The notes below the pieces were generated by a model. The model did not search any database. It worked only from the letters and a program-made list of their open reading frames with translations, and was not told the origin of the DNA. From assembly GCA_964419335.1 (NCBI GenBank), contig CAYQOX010000015.1:27606-91605 (forward strand): a stretch of DNA of 64,000 nt, given 5' to 3'. Shown here one piece after another: positions 45,804 to 54,821 of this stretch. This stretch comes from CAYQOX01 sp964419335 (GTDB lineage: Bacteria > Hinthialibacterota > Hinthialibacteria > Hinthialibacterales > Hinthialibacteraceae). The translations under genes were made by a program, and so were the position numbers. How positions within the stretch are numbered: the first letter of the stretch is position 1; each line of letters starts with the position of its first letter.

Positions 45804-48359
45804 ATGAGTATCGCCCGAATCAACAACAATCTCAGTGCCATTAACGCAAACCGAAACCTCGCCATGAACGGGAGAACGATGCAAAAAAGCATCGAACGCC
45901 TTTCCTCGGGGCTAAGGATCAACCGAGCTGGAGACGATGCCGCCGGCATGACCGTCGTCACCCGCCTCCGCTCCCAAGTCCAAGGCCTCGACCGCGCGAT
46001 CATGAATGCCCAAGACGGCGTCAACATGGTCAATGTCGCCGAAGGCGCTCTCGAAGAAGTCACCTCAAGGCTAGATCGGATTCGCGTTCTCGCCATCCAA
46101 GCCGCCAATACCGGCGTCAACGACAGACAGGCTCGCCAAGCCATTCAAGATGAAGTCTTCCAAAGTATCGACGAAATCACTCGAATCGCCGATACCACCA
46201 AATTCGGAAGCAATCATCTCCTCAATGGTGACTTCGGCGTGGATGCCGGGATCAAGCCCGGCCAGGATGGAAGCCATAATTTTGGAATTAATATCGACCA
46301 AGGATCTACTTCGACTACCTTGGAAAGTGGAGAGCACTATCTCAATATCATTCGCACCAGCAACGGTTATCAGCAGTTTACCCCCGGCATCGACGAAAAC
46401 GGCGAATCTCGTACCATGAATCTGGGGATCCAAAACTCCACCGATATCGCCGTCTCTCTCGCTCGATTCGCCACCACCAGCGGTCTAAACGGCACCGCAG
46501 CCACTAACGCCGCCCAAATTGGCAACGGCGGCTTCTTCAATAGCGTCTCGATCCATGATGGCGATGCACTTTCCTTCGAAGGAGTCCTCGCCGATGGGGT
46601 AACCAAATTCAGCGGCACCTTAAGCGCTTCCAGTATCACCACCATGGGCTCTTCCTCCGACACCGGTGCCGCCGCCCAAACTTCTCTGCTTGGGGCGATT
46701 AACGAAGCCATCGACCAAGCCGAAAAAAGCCTATTTGGCGTTGATTCCACCGCCAGCGTCCCCACCGCCTACCGTACCACTGTAACCCTCGCGGATAGCA
46801 GCGGCGATAACCGTGGACGCTTCTTAATGGTCAGCGACATGGAAACCATCAATGAGTCGAATATCAATATGAGCCTTACACGGGATAGCCATATCGTCAC
46901 TCAATCCAAAGGCACCACCCGCGCGGGTGGGATTGGCATCAACTCGGTCCTCTCCGGCGGCGGGCAAATTGGCAATAACGTCACCGCGATCACCGGCAGC
47001 ACCTTCGAATCCGGCAGTTTCAGCATCGATGTCGAAGATGTCCAAGGCGCCCAAAGCCGCACCATGGACTCCACCGTCGCTTTCCAAAACCACTCTGGCG
47101 CGAAAATCGCCCGCAACGCTTCCCTGGCCAGTGGCGATCGAGGTCTGAAACTCAACGGTACATTTGTTGATGGTATCTATACCGGCGGTGTCTCCATCTC
47201 CATCGGCGATACCATCAACCTGCGCGGCGTCGAAGTGGACGGCACCACCTTCGATGCCACCTACACCATCAGCGGCGATACCTCTACCGATGCAGAGTTA
47301 AACGACTTCCAATTCGCCACCCTTTCTGGACTCGTTCAAGAACTCAACTATCGTACCCGCGACTACACCGTCAATAGCATGGATGGCAAACTTTCACGCT
47401 TCGAAAACGCTGTCGCCACCGTCACCCCGGAAGGGAGATTGCGTTTTGTCGATGACTTAGGACGGAATGATTCTAAACTCAATTTCACCCTAACGTACAA
47501 CAATGGCTCCCGCTCTTCCTCCTTCACCATCCAAGACGACGCCGATCTTGTGCGCGAAGGCTTCGCCGAATCAGCCACCCTACGCGTCAATGGGGGCCCC
47601 GCAGTCCGTGCCCAAGCAGGAGAAGTCATTACCGCCTACGGCCCCAAAGAAACCAAAGAGCAAAGTGTGCAGCCTCAAGTCACCTTCCGGGTCGGCAATA
47701 ACCTCAACGTGGGTCAAGATATTATCGAAGTGGAAGGCCAAGAATTCGCCGGCTCCCTGAATGGAGGCCCTAAAGTCACCTTCCAAAACGGCGCCCAAGA
47801 TGTCACCTTCATCGACGATGGCAGTTTCCGCGAAGGCGTCGCCCGGACGATGACCGTCGATTTCGACACCATTCTTGATATCACCAAATCCGATGCCGAT
47901 CATCCCGACCCTGGCACCACGGTCCTTATCTCCGTCGTCAATCGTTCTGTCAATTTCCACATTGGAGCCTTCTCCGGAGACAATTTCACCACCGTGATCG
48001 GCGACCTGACCGCGCAAAACCTGGGCTTCGGGAGAGGCAGCGGACGCACGGTCGAAGATATCGACGTCACCACCCAAGAAGGAGCCAACGATGCCTTGAA
48101 AATCATTGATGAGGCCATCGATCAAGTCAATCGCACCCGCTCTCTACTCGGCGCCGCCACCAACCGCCTCGAAAGCACCATTAGCAATCTGAGCGTCTCT
48201 TCCGAAAATCTAACCGCCTCGGAATCACGTTTACGGGATGCCGATATCGCCAAAGAATCGACCACCTTCACCAAACAGCAAATCCTGATTCAATCCGGCG
48301 TCTCTGTGCTTGCCCAAGCCAACTTCTTGCCTCAGAGTTTCCTGTCACTCTTAGGCTAA
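45804..48359 (+). CDS. fliC: Flagellin B, unusually long
   Basis: 851 aa paralogue of flagellin A. N-terminus MSIARINNNLSAINANRNLA and RLSSGLRINRAGDDAAGMTV; C-terminus ASESRLRDADIAKESTTFTK, then QQILIQSGVSVLAQANFLPQ and SFLSLLG. The central 560 residues are related to those of flagellin A and share blocks such as NGGPxVTFQNG and LGFGRGSGRTV, so both surface domains come from a common ancestor rather than separate insertions. ACGGAGGAATCC precedes the ATG. No sigma-28 box is visible close upstream; its promoter is unresolved. The pair may form a mixed filament or be used alternately. Confidence 0.95.
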   Translation: MSIARINNNLSAINANRNLAMNGRTMQKSIERLSSGLRINRAGDDAAGMTVVTRLRSQVQGLDRAIMNAQDGVNMVNVAEGALEEVTSRLDRIRVLAIQAANTGVNDRQARQAIQDEVFQSIDEITRIADTTKFGSNHLLNGDFGVDAGIKPGQDGSHNFGINIDQGSTSTTLESGEHYLNIIRTSNGYQQFTPGIDENGESRTMNLGIQNSTDIAVSLARFATTSGLNGTAATNAAQIGNGGFFNSVSIHDGDALSFEGVLADGVTKFSGTLSASSITTMGSSSDTGAAAQTSLLGAINEAIDQAEKSLFGVDSTASVPTAYRTTVTLADSSGDNRGRFLMVSDMETINESNINMSLTRDSHIVTQSKGTTRAGGIGINSVLSGGGQIGNNVTAITGSTFESGSFSIDVEDVQGAQSRTMDSTVAFQNHSGAKIARNASLASGDRGLKLNGTFVDGIYTGGVSISIGDTINLRGVEVDGTTFDATYTISGDTSTDAELNDFQFATLSGLVQELNYRTRDYTVNSMDGKLSRFENAVATVTPEGRLRFVDDLGRNDSKLNFTLTYNNGSRSSSFTIQDDADLVREGFAESATLRVNGGPAVRAQAGEVITAYGPKETKEQSVQPQVTFRVGNNLNVGQDIIEVEGQEFAGSLNGGPKVTFQNGAQDVTFIDDGSFREGVARTMTVDFDTILDITKSDADHPDPGTTVLISVVNRSVNFHIGAFSGDNFTTVIGDLTAQNLGFGRGSGRTVEDIDVTTQEGANDALKIIDEAIDQVNRTRSLLGAATNRLESTISNLSVSSENLTASESRLRDADIAKESTTFTKQQILIQSGVSVLAQANFLPQSFLSLLG

Positions 48360-48386
48360 ACATAAACAGCACCTGAAAGCGTTTCA

Positions 48387-48421
48387 CCAGCCGGTGCGGA
48401 ATGCCTATCCGCATCGGCTGG
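48387..48421 (+). terminator. Hairpin after flagellin B
   Basis: CCAGCCGGTGCGGA (48387-48400) pairs with TCCGCATCGGCTGG (48408-48421), 14 bp with a single G-U pair and a 7-base loop. No U tract follows, so it may protect the mRNA end as much as terminate. Confidence 0.6.
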
Positions 48422-48538
48422 CCTGCTTCCTCAACAGTTTTTTCTCCTCTCGAGTTAAAGAATTCTTCATCCCACGCTTCGGATTCTTGCTTTCTCAATT
48501 CATAATAAATCCCCAAATGAATACGAGGAGAGAATAGA

Positions 48539-49771
48539 ATGAGCGATCGTCAATGTCCTGTCTGTGAAAGCCAACATCTTCATTCCTTTTGGTTCTGGGA
48601 AAAAGAAGACCAATTACTGCGTGAATGGGCGATGGATACCCGCCTTCACTTCTCCATTTGCCGAGATTGTTCGTCCATTTTCCAAAATCCCATCATCCCA
48701 CGCGACACCACCACGGATTTTGATTTTTCCCCCTCCGATTTTGACTTATCCTCTCCAGAAACACCCCCCGTCCTAGAACCGATAGAATGGGTACGCCAAT
48801 TCGCTGGCTACGGCCGCCAGGCGGGAAAAGCCTTAGAAATTTTTTCTGAGAAAAAAACGTTCGATCCATTTTTGCCCAAAGAAGGCTGGGACTATGAAGC
48901 CCTCTCCATCACAGAGGTCATAAATCAACTCTCCACGAAGGAAATTCCCTCTCAGTCCGAATCGTATGACCTCATCTTTTGTTTCGATGCCCTCGAATGC
49001 ACCCCCCAACCCATCCCTCTGCTGCAGTCGTTTTACTCCAGGCTAAAACCGGATGGCGCCCTCTATTTAGAAGCCTTTAACCCTCTGGCCCATCCACGCA
49101 CCAACCACCTCTGTCTCACTCGCAACAATTTTTGCCTCTTCCCTTTCCAAAGCCTTCTCTTTGCTCTCTACAAAACCGGATTCACCAACCACTCCGCTGA
49201 AATCTGCGGCCGCATCCGCATGCTTTGCACCAAAATGCCCCAAATCCCCGAATCCGAAGCCACCAAACTCGTTCCTACAGAACTTTGGGGGCATATCCTT
49301 TATCGTTTTCAACGTAATTTCTACTGGTCGTGGGTTACAAAACGTCTCCAACAATTCATTGAACAATCCCCCTCTGATCCTCAACTTCTTGAAAAAACCA
49401 GAAAAAGTTTACATGAATCCCCCCTTGAACTTCACACCGTACGCGATGTTTGCGGTGCCTGTCTCTTATTCGTTGAAGAAGTGGCCAATCTGCGCAAAAA
49501 TATGGAAAAGGATTGGCCTCTGGTCATGGCTCGAATCTTTGACGTTTTCAAAAACGATTTTAACTTATATGACCTGCTCCAACTCGCACCCTTAGAAGGC
49601 GTAGGAACATTTCCCGATATTGAACGCTTCCACTATAATGAAAAAATGATCTACATGAACACCACCGAATACTTCCAAAAACACTTTTCCTTGCAAGAAG
49701 CGACCAAACTATGCGACACCATCATCGCCGCGGGGCAAAAAGTCTGTGGTCACCTCAGTTCCTTTCTCTGA
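48539..49771 (+). CDS. Methyltransferase-like protein with N-terminal zinc ribbon, degenerate SAM site
   Basis: 410 aa. An N-terminal CxxC...CxxC ribbon (CPVCESQH at 6, SICRDCSSIF at 40) resembles the zinc-binding start of sugar C-methyltransferases. The middle (about 80-220) follows a class I methyltransferase fold: YDLIFCFDALECTPQPIPLL, then FYSRLKPDGALYLEAFNPLA. The Gly-rich SAM motif is missing (KALEIFSEKKTF in its place), so catalysis is doubtful. The last 190 residues are helical and unrecognised. GAGGAG before the ATG supports the start. Position right behind the flagellins suggests a link to flagellin or its glycan; this is inference. Confidence 0.55.
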   Translation: MSDRQCPVCESQHLHSFWFWEKEDQLLREWAMDTRLHFSICRDCSSIFQNPIIPRDTTTDFDFSPSDFDLSSPETPPVLEPIEWVRQFAGYGRQAGKALEIFSEKKTFDPFLPKEGWDYEALSITEVINQLSTKEIPSQSESYDLIFCFDALECTPQPIPLLQSFYSRLKPDGALYLEAFNPLAHPRTNHLCLTRNNFCLFPFQSLLFALYKTGFTNHSAEICGRIRMLCTKMPQIPESEATKLVPTELWGHILYRFQRNFYWSWVTKRLQQFIEQSPSDPQLLEKTRKSLHESPLELHTVRDVCGACLLFVEEVANLRKNMEKDWPLVMARIFDVFKNDFNLYDLLQLAPLEGVGTFPDIERFHYNEKMIYMNTTEYFQKHFSLQEATKLCDTIIAAGQKVCGHLSSFL

Positions 49772-49829
49772 AAGGCTAAATTTTAACCCGATCCCAGATT
49801 TGTTTTCATACAATTCAAAAGTTATGCTA

Positions 49830-49853
49830 TTATAATACTACAAGGTATTATAA
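49830..49853. promoter_or_regulatory. Operator-like dyad upstream of the DtxR-type regulator
   Basis: TTATAATAC (49830-49838), six bases, GTATTATAA (49845-49853): perfect 9-bp arms, 73 bp before the regulator start. Size and position fit an autoregulatory site for a dimeric metalloregulator. The related half-sites ATAATAC and TATTAT reappear before aconitase (50510-50527). Confidence 0.5.
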
Positions 49854-49925
49854 AATAATTATTCTTAAAACAAGCATTTTATCTCGCTTCTTTAGCCGAG
49901 AAGAATTCCCAAGGGGTTTAATTCG

Positions 49926-50471
49926 ATGTCAGATACTACCCTGGTTAATGATTCAAAACACTGGCGCGCTTTTGAAGAAAACAAACTCACCCACTCTGTG
50001 GCTCATTATCTTATGGCGATCGACCAATTACGCAAGAACTTAGGATACGCCCGCGTTACCGATGTCGCCAGCATGTTAGGAATTTCTCGCGGGGCGGCCT
50101 CTTTAGCCTTGACTCAATTGAAAGATCGCGGCCTCGTTACCGAAGACCCAAACCGCTTTCTCTTATTAACCAAAGAAGGAACCAATTTAGCCCACAACGT
50201 TGAACATAACTTCGTCCTTCTTAACTGTTTCTTTGAAAAAATCTTAGGTATTCCCCCCGATATCGCTAAATCGGACGCTTGCAAAATGGAGCATTTGCTC
50301 AGCAAGCAATCCTCCGAAGCACTCGTCAAGTTTCTTCAAATCCTCTTTTCCGACAAAAAATGGGTCAAAGACTTTATCTCCCGCATGAATAAAGAAGGGG
50401 TCCTCTGTTCACAAAATGGCCCCTGCCCTCTGTGCGAACCAATCGGCGAATGCCTGCGACCCAAGGAGTAA
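49926..50471 (+). CDS. DtxR/MntR-family metal-dependent regulator
   Basis: 181 aa. An N-terminal winged helix (residues 20-85; VTDVASMLGISRGAASLALT) is followed by a dimerisation/metal domain (88-140). Metal ligands typical of the family are visible: His94 in NVEHNFVLL and Cys119-Glu122-His123 in DACKMEHLLS, the Cys-xx-Glu-His pattern of DtxR. There is no SH3-like third domain. The C-terminal 20 residues have four Cys (CSQNGPCPLCEPIGEC), which might bind a further metal or respond to redox. Iron or manganese sensing is likely. It sits just before aconitase, an iron-dependent enzyme, and behind an AT-rich dyad that may be its own operator. Confidence 0.8.
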   Translation: MSDTTLVNDSKHWRAFEENKLTHSVAHYLMAIDQLRKNLGYARVTDVASMLGISRGAASLALTQLKDRGLVTEDPNRFLLLTKEGTNLAHNVEHNFVLLNCFFEKILGIPPDIAKSDACKMEHLLSKQSSEALVKFLQILFSDKKWVKDFISRMNKEGVLCSQNGPCPLCEPIGECLRPKE

Positions 50472-50509
50472 ATACCGTCTTCATTCACATATGTAATTTT
50501 CTCATTAAA

Positions 50510-50527
50510 ATAATACTTGCCTATTAT
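50510..50527. promoter_or_regulatory. Possible regulator site upstream of aconitase
   Basis: ATAATA (50510-50515), CTTGCC, TATTAT (50522-50527): an inverted repeat sharing the ATAATAC half-site with the dyad before the DtxR-type gene, but with 2 bases less between the arms. It lies 81 bp before the aconitase start. Confidence 0.35.
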
Positions 50528-50608
50528 CTTCACCCTTTTTCCTTTGTAAGATATCCTTGAATTACGACGGTTTATTCATAAATAGCAATATGCGCAGAAA
50601 GGAATATC

Positions 50609-52882
50609 ATGGTCTTTGATTTGGATAGAATCAAACAGGTCTATGCCCATTTCTCCGAACGAGTGAACACCGCCCGCAATGGGGTAGGACGTCCTCTCAC
50701 CTTAGCGGAAAAAATTCTTTACGCCCATCTCTATCATCAACCTCCACAGAAGGCATACACCCGCGGCGAATCCTACGCAGAATTCGCCCCCGACCGTGTC
50801 GCCATGCAAGACGCCACCGCCCAAATGGCCTTACTCCAATTCATGCAAGCCGGCAAGAACAAAACCGCAGTTCCCACAACCGTACACTGCGACCATCTCA
50901 TCCTCGCTAAAGTTGGGGCTGAACATGACTTGAAAAATTCCCTGGATATGAACTCCGAGGTCTTTGAATTCCTTTCCTCCGTTTCCACCAAGTATGGAAT
51001 CGGCTTTTGGAAACCGGGCGCGGGTATCATCCATCAAGTGGTCTTAGAAAACTACGCCTTCCCCGGCGGGATGATGATCGGCACTGACTCTCACACTCCC
51101 AACGCCGGGGGACTAGGAATGGTCGCCATCGGAGTAGGCGGCGCCGATGCCGTCGACGTCATGGCCGGGATGCCCTGGGAACTCAAGTTCCCCAAACTCA
51201 TCGGCGTCAAACTCACAGGCCGGATGAGCGGTTGGACTGCGGCCAAAGACGTCATTCTCAAAGTCGCAGGCATCCTTTCTGTCAAAGGCGGCACCGGCAG
51301 CATCGTTGAATATTTCGGCGAAGGCGCCGAAACCATCTCCTGCACCGGCAAAGGCACGATCTGTAACATGGGCGCCGAAATCGGCGCCACCACTTCTCTC
51401 TTCGCCTTTGATGACAAAATGGCAGAATACCTCCGCGCCACCAAACGCGAAGAAGTCGCCGAAGGGGCCCTCTCCCTTCGCGAGCATCTTCGCAGCGACC
51501 CTGAGGTCTACCAAAATCCCGAAAAATATTACGATCAATTAATCGAAATTGATCTCTCCAAACTCGAACCGCATATCAACGGGCCTTTCTCCCCCGACCG
51601 TGCTTGGCCTATCTCCGAATTCGGGAAAGCGGTCATCGAAAATAATTATCCCAAAAAACTCGATGTGGGCCTGATCGGTTCCTGCACCAACTCTTCCTAC
51701 GAGGATCTCGACCGCTCCGCCACCATCGCTAACCAGGCCGTTAAGAAAAAATTGAAATGCAAATCCGAATTCACCGTCACCCCAGGCTCCGAGCAAGTAC
51801 GCTACACCGTCGAACGCGACGGTTTACTGCAGCTCTTTGAAAAAATCGGCGGCGTCGTTCTTGCCAACGCCTGCGGCCCCTGCATCGGACAATGGGCACG
51901 CCACGGCGCCGACAAACAGGAAACCAACTCCATCATCACCTCCTTTAACCGCAATTTTGCTAAACGCAACGACGGAAACCCCAACACCCATGCCTTTGTT
52001 GCTTCTCCTGAAATCGTCACCGCCATGGCCCTCGCCGGCGATTTAACCTTCAATCCCCTGACCGATCCCCTCGTAAACGAAGAGGGGGCATCCGTCAAAC
52101 TCGATGAACCTAAAGGCCAAGAACTCCCATCCAAAGGGTTTGATGTCAAAGATCCTGGCTATCAGCCTCCTGCCAAAGACGGAAGCCAAATCGAAGTCAT
52201 CATCCGCCCCGATTCCGATCGCTTGCAAAAACTTGAACCCTTCCCCCCCTGGGAAGGGACAGACATTAAAGGCCTGAAATTGCTCATCAAAGCCTTGGGA
52301 AAATGCACCACCGACCACATTTCCCCCGCTGGCCCCTGGCTTCGTTATCGCGGCCATCTCGATAACATCTCCAACAACTGCTTCTCCGGGGCCGTGAATG
52401 CCTTTACCGAAGATACCAACAAGGTAAAGAATCATCTAACCGGTGAATATCAGGAAGTCTCCGACGTCGCCCGCGCCTACAAAGCCAACGGGATCGGAAG
52501 TATTGTCGTTGGTGACGACAACTACGGCGAAGGTTCCTCCCGCGAACACGCCGCCATGGAACCCCGTTACCTGGGCGTGCGCGCAGTCGTGGTACGCTCC
52601 TTTGCCCGCATTCACGAAACCAACCTGAAAAAACAAGGGATTCTGGCTCTCACCTTCGCCAATCGCGAAGATTATGACAAAATCCAGGAAGACGACACCT
52701 TCGACATTCTCGGCTTGCAACATTTCGCTCCCGGGAAACCGCTTACCCTGGTCATCCATCACGCCGATGGCAGCCAGGAAGAAATCCCCGTGGAACATTC
52801 TTACAATCAAACCCAGATCGCATGGTTCAAAGCCGGTAGCGCCCTAAACCTAATCCGCCAGCAACAAAAACAATCCGCCTGA
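50609..52882 (+). CDS. acn: Aconitate hydratase, mitochondrial-type
   Basis: 757 aa. Interconverts citrate and isocitrate through a [4Fe-4S] cluster in the TCA cycle. Cluster Cys are in GSCTNSSYEDL (about 358) and ACGPCIGQW (about 420 and 423). Other blocks: GTDSHTPNAGGLGMVAIGVG, GKGTICNMGAEIGATTSLF, GKCTTDHISPAGPWL and GEGSSREHAAMEPR, the C-terminal swivel-domain active site. The sequence is closest in pattern to mitochondrial aconitase rather than bacterial AcnA (about 890 aa) or AcnB. AAAGGAATATC before the ATG. No other TCA-cycle gene is adjacent; a strong terminator follows. Confidence 0.94.
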   Translation: MVFDLDRIKQVYAHFSERVNTARNGVGRPLTLAEKILYAHLYHQPPQKAYTRGESYAEFAPDRVAMQDATAQMALLQFMQAGKNKTAVPTTVHCDHLILAKVGAEHDLKNSLDMNSEVFEFLSSVSTKYGIGFWKPGAGIIHQVVLENYAFPGGMMIGTDSHTPNAGGLGMVAIGVGGADAVDVMAGMPWELKFPKLIGVKLTGRMSGWTAAKDVILKVAGILSVKGGTGSIVEYFGEGAETISCTGKGTICNMGAEIGATTSLFAFDDKMAEYLRATKREEVAEGALSLREHLRSDPEVYQNPEKYYDQLIEIDLSKLEPHINGPFSPDRAWPISEFGKAVIENNYPKKLDVGLIGSCTNSSYEDLDRSATIANQAVKKKLKCKSEFTVTPGSEQVRYTVERDGLLQLFEKIGGVVLANACGPCIGQWARHGADKQETNSIITSFNRNFAKRNDGNPNTHAFVASPEIVTAMALAGDLTFNPLTDPLVNEEGASVKLDEPKGQELPSKGFDVKDPGYQPPAKDGSQIEVIIRPDSDRLQKLEPFPPWEGTDIKGLKLLIKALGKCTTDHISPAGPWLRYRGHLDNISNNCFSGAVNAFTEDTNKVKNHLTGEYQEVSDVARAYKANGIGSIVVGDDNYGEGSSREHAAMEPRYLGVRAVVVRSFARIHETNLKKQGILALTFANREDYDKIQEDDTFDILGLQHFAPGKPLTLVIHHADGSQEEIPVEHSYNQTQIAWFKAGSALNLIRQQQKQSA

Positions 52883-52912
52883 TCTCCTTTCCTTCCATAG
52901 AATGATCCCCAG

Positions 52913-52943
52913 AGGGACGGTCTCCAGCACCGTCCCTTTTTTT
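52913..52943 (+). terminator. Rho-independent terminator of aconitase
   Basis: AGGGACGGT (52913-52921) pairs with ACCGTCCCT (52929-52937), loop of seven, followed by a run of T. It lies 30 bp past the stop. Confidence 0.9.
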
Positions 52944-53042
52944 ATTTCCCACAGTACCTTTAGCGTTGCCCATTGAGGATTTTCTCTGACTCTGGATAAT
53001 GGAAAGAGACATAAAAACCGCAGCTTTACAGGAGGATTGATC

Positions 53043-54188
53043 GTGATACGAAATAGGAGCATCATTTTACTCACGATACTGAGCTTAAGTATTTGTTTAC
53101 CCGGAAACGCCCTCACCCCCGAAGAACAAGAGCAAGGCTTTGTTTCCATGTTCAACGGAGAGGACTTGAGCGGCTGGAAAACCATGGGCAATGAAGATGC
53201 CTTCGTCGTAGAAGACAGCGTCATCGCAGTCCATCCCAACCGCGGCAACTACCTCCGCTATCACAAGCAATTTGAGGATTTTATCCTGCGCCTCGAATAC
53301 AAAGTCGCCCCCAAAGCCAACAGCGGGATCTTTTTCCACGCCCCTGAACATGGCCGTAACTCCAGAGTCGGCTTCGAAGTCCAACTCCGCGATACCCATG
53401 GCCAAGACCCTTCCCCCCACATCACCGCCGCCCTCTATGATGCCGTCGCCCCAAAAATCAACAACGAAAAACCCGCCGGCGAATGGAACGATCTCGAACT
53501 CCTCTGCCAATGGCCGGTCATTCGCATCACCCTCAACGGCAAAGAAGTGATGGATATCAACGCCGAAGAAATCGAACAAATCAAATGGCGCCGCCGTTTT
53601 GGCTGGCTGGGTCTCCAGGATCATCACACCAAAGCCTGGTTTCGCAACCTTCGCATCAAAGACCTCGGCGGTGATGCCCGCGATCAATGGACTCCCCTAT
53701 TTAATGGCAAAAACTTCGACGGCTGGCGTATCATCGGCGACGCCACCTGGACCGTGGAAGATGAAAAGATTGTCGCCAAAGATGGAAACGGCTACCTCAT
53801 CACCGAAGAAAAATACAAAAATTTCCATCTCTGGACCTACGTCAAAACCACCCGCCGCGCCAATGGAGGCATTTTCTACCGCTGGAATAAACTCGGCGAC
53901 CGCGGCCACGAAGCCCAAATCTATAACGTCGAAGGAGCTAAAAACCCCACCGGCAGCATCTACAACCGCACCCCCGCCTCGGGACTCTATGCCAGCGATT
54001 TCTCCTGGTTCCCTATGCAAGTCATCGCGCAAGGCAAACACTCCAAAGTCATTGTCAACGGTAAAATCGTGGCCGAATACGACGAAACCGTAGACCGCGA
54101 AGGCCACATCTCCCTGCAAATGCACCGCAAAGACAGCACCATCCAATTCAAAGATTTACGCATCTTTTCATTGGAAAAGAAGGAATAA
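53043..54188 (+). CDS. Secreted protein with two DUF1080 (3-keto-disaccharide hydrolase-type) domains
   Basis: 381 aa from the GTG at 53043, seven bases after GGAGG; a TTG at 53037 touches the ribosome binding site and is less likely. A Sec signal peptide (SIILLTILSLSICLPGNA) precedes two DUF1080 jelly rolls: about 30-200 (GFVSMFNGEDLSGWKTMGNE) and 215-380 (WTPLFNGKNFDGWRIIGDAT). Each has the FNGxxxxGW signature and NGGIFYR- or NSGIFFHAP-type blocks, ending FRNLRIKDL and FKDLRIFSL. Members occur in large numbers in Planctomycetes and related saccharolytic bacteria and are linked to glycoside cleavage through 3-keto sugars. Export and the nearby alpha-mannosidase point to polysaccharide use. 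Confidence 0.88.
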   Translation: MIRNRSIILLTILSLSICLPGNALTPEEQEQGFVSMFNGEDLSGWKTMGNEDAFVVEDSVIAVHPNRGNYLRYHKQFEDFILRLEYKVAPKANSGIFFHAPEHGRNSRVGFEVQLRDTHGQDPSPHITAALYDAVAPKINNEKPAGEWNDLELLCQWPVIRITLNGKEVMDINAEEIEQIKWRRRFGWLGLQDHHTKAWFRNLRIKDLGGDARDQWTPLFNGKNFDGWRIIGDATWTVEDEKIVAKDGNGYLITEEKYKNFHLWTYVKTTRRANGGIFYRWNKLGDRGHEAQIYNVEGAKNPTGSIYNRTPASGLYASDFSWFPMQVIAQGKHSKVIVNGKIVAEYDETVDREGHISLQMHRKDSTIQFKDLRIFSLEKKE

Positions 54189-54340
54189 TTTTTCTAAAAA
54201 TTGCTCGAGGCTTTCTTCTTCGACTTGACATAAACCCAAGAGATAAGTAGTCTTCAATCCATAGTGATTTTCGCAGACTTTAACTTGCGAGAAAGCAAAA
54301 CATCCTAGAGATGAATCAACGAAAAATGGAGGATAAACCC

Positions 54341-54619
54341 GTGGAAGGAAAAGCCCTCGGACTAGTTGAAACACGAGGCTTGGTAGGCGCTATTGAAGCG
54401 GCCGATGCAATGGTCAAAGCCGCCAGTGTCACGTTAATTGGTAAAGAAAAAATCGGTGGTGGATATGTAACCGTTATGGTTCGTGGTGATGTAGGTGCTG
54501 TCAAAGCGGCAACCGATGCCGGCGCTGCCGCTGCCCGCAAAGTGGGCGAAGTGGTTTCCGTGCACGTTATCCCCAGACCTCATGGCGATATCGAAGGGGT
54601 TCTGCCAGCAAAAGGATAA
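54341..54619 (+). CDS. Bacterial microcompartment shell protein (BMC-H, hexamer-forming)
   Basis: 92 aa from the GTG at 54341, which has GGAGG eight bases upstream; the upstream ATGs (54311, 54326) overlap or precede this site and would add residues not typical of the family. The sequence ALGLVETRGLVGAIEAADAM, then VKAASVTLIGKEKIGGGYVT and VMVRGDVGAVKAATDAGAAA is a textbook single BMC domain that forms hexameric facets. The pore region reads KIGGGY-V. It is the only shell gene here; the pentamer (EutN/CcmL type) needed to close a shell is not in the window. First gene of the BMC cluster, followed by a structured 300-bp gap. Confidence 0.95.
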   Translation: MEGKALGLVETRGLVGAIEAADAMVKAASVTLIGKEKIGGGYVTVMVRGDVGAVKAATDAGAAAARKVGEVVSVHVIPRPHGDIEGVLPAKG

Positions 54620-54661
54620 TTTCACGAGCGGGCCACGCTTGCCCTCGTGCGGACCTTTGAA

Positions 54662-54821
54662 TTCGGTTCATGTTGCGTGTATCAACTGAGGTTTCTGTTC
54701 ACCGAACTAAAATTTCATTCGCTTCATCCTTCGAACAATAACCTCGTGCTACACACATTCGCATAACCTCATATGTCTGGAAGGACCAAGCGTGGCACCA
54801 GAAAGCCACGCTTGGTTTTTT
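54662..54821 (+). terminator. Structured leader and terminator/attenuator between shell gene and BMC enzymes
   Basis: A perfect 12-bp stem, ACCAAGCGTGGC (54785-54796) and GCCACGCTTGGT (54805-54816), is followed by TTTTT: a strong intrinsic terminator inside the BMC cluster. Upstream, TTCGGT (54662-54667) can pair with ACCGAA (54701-54706), and GAGGTT (54688-54693) with either of two AACCTC (54740-54745, 54765-54770), offering alternative foldings. It may lower enzyme expression relative to shell protein. The remainder to 54946 shows no gene. Confidence 0.7.
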
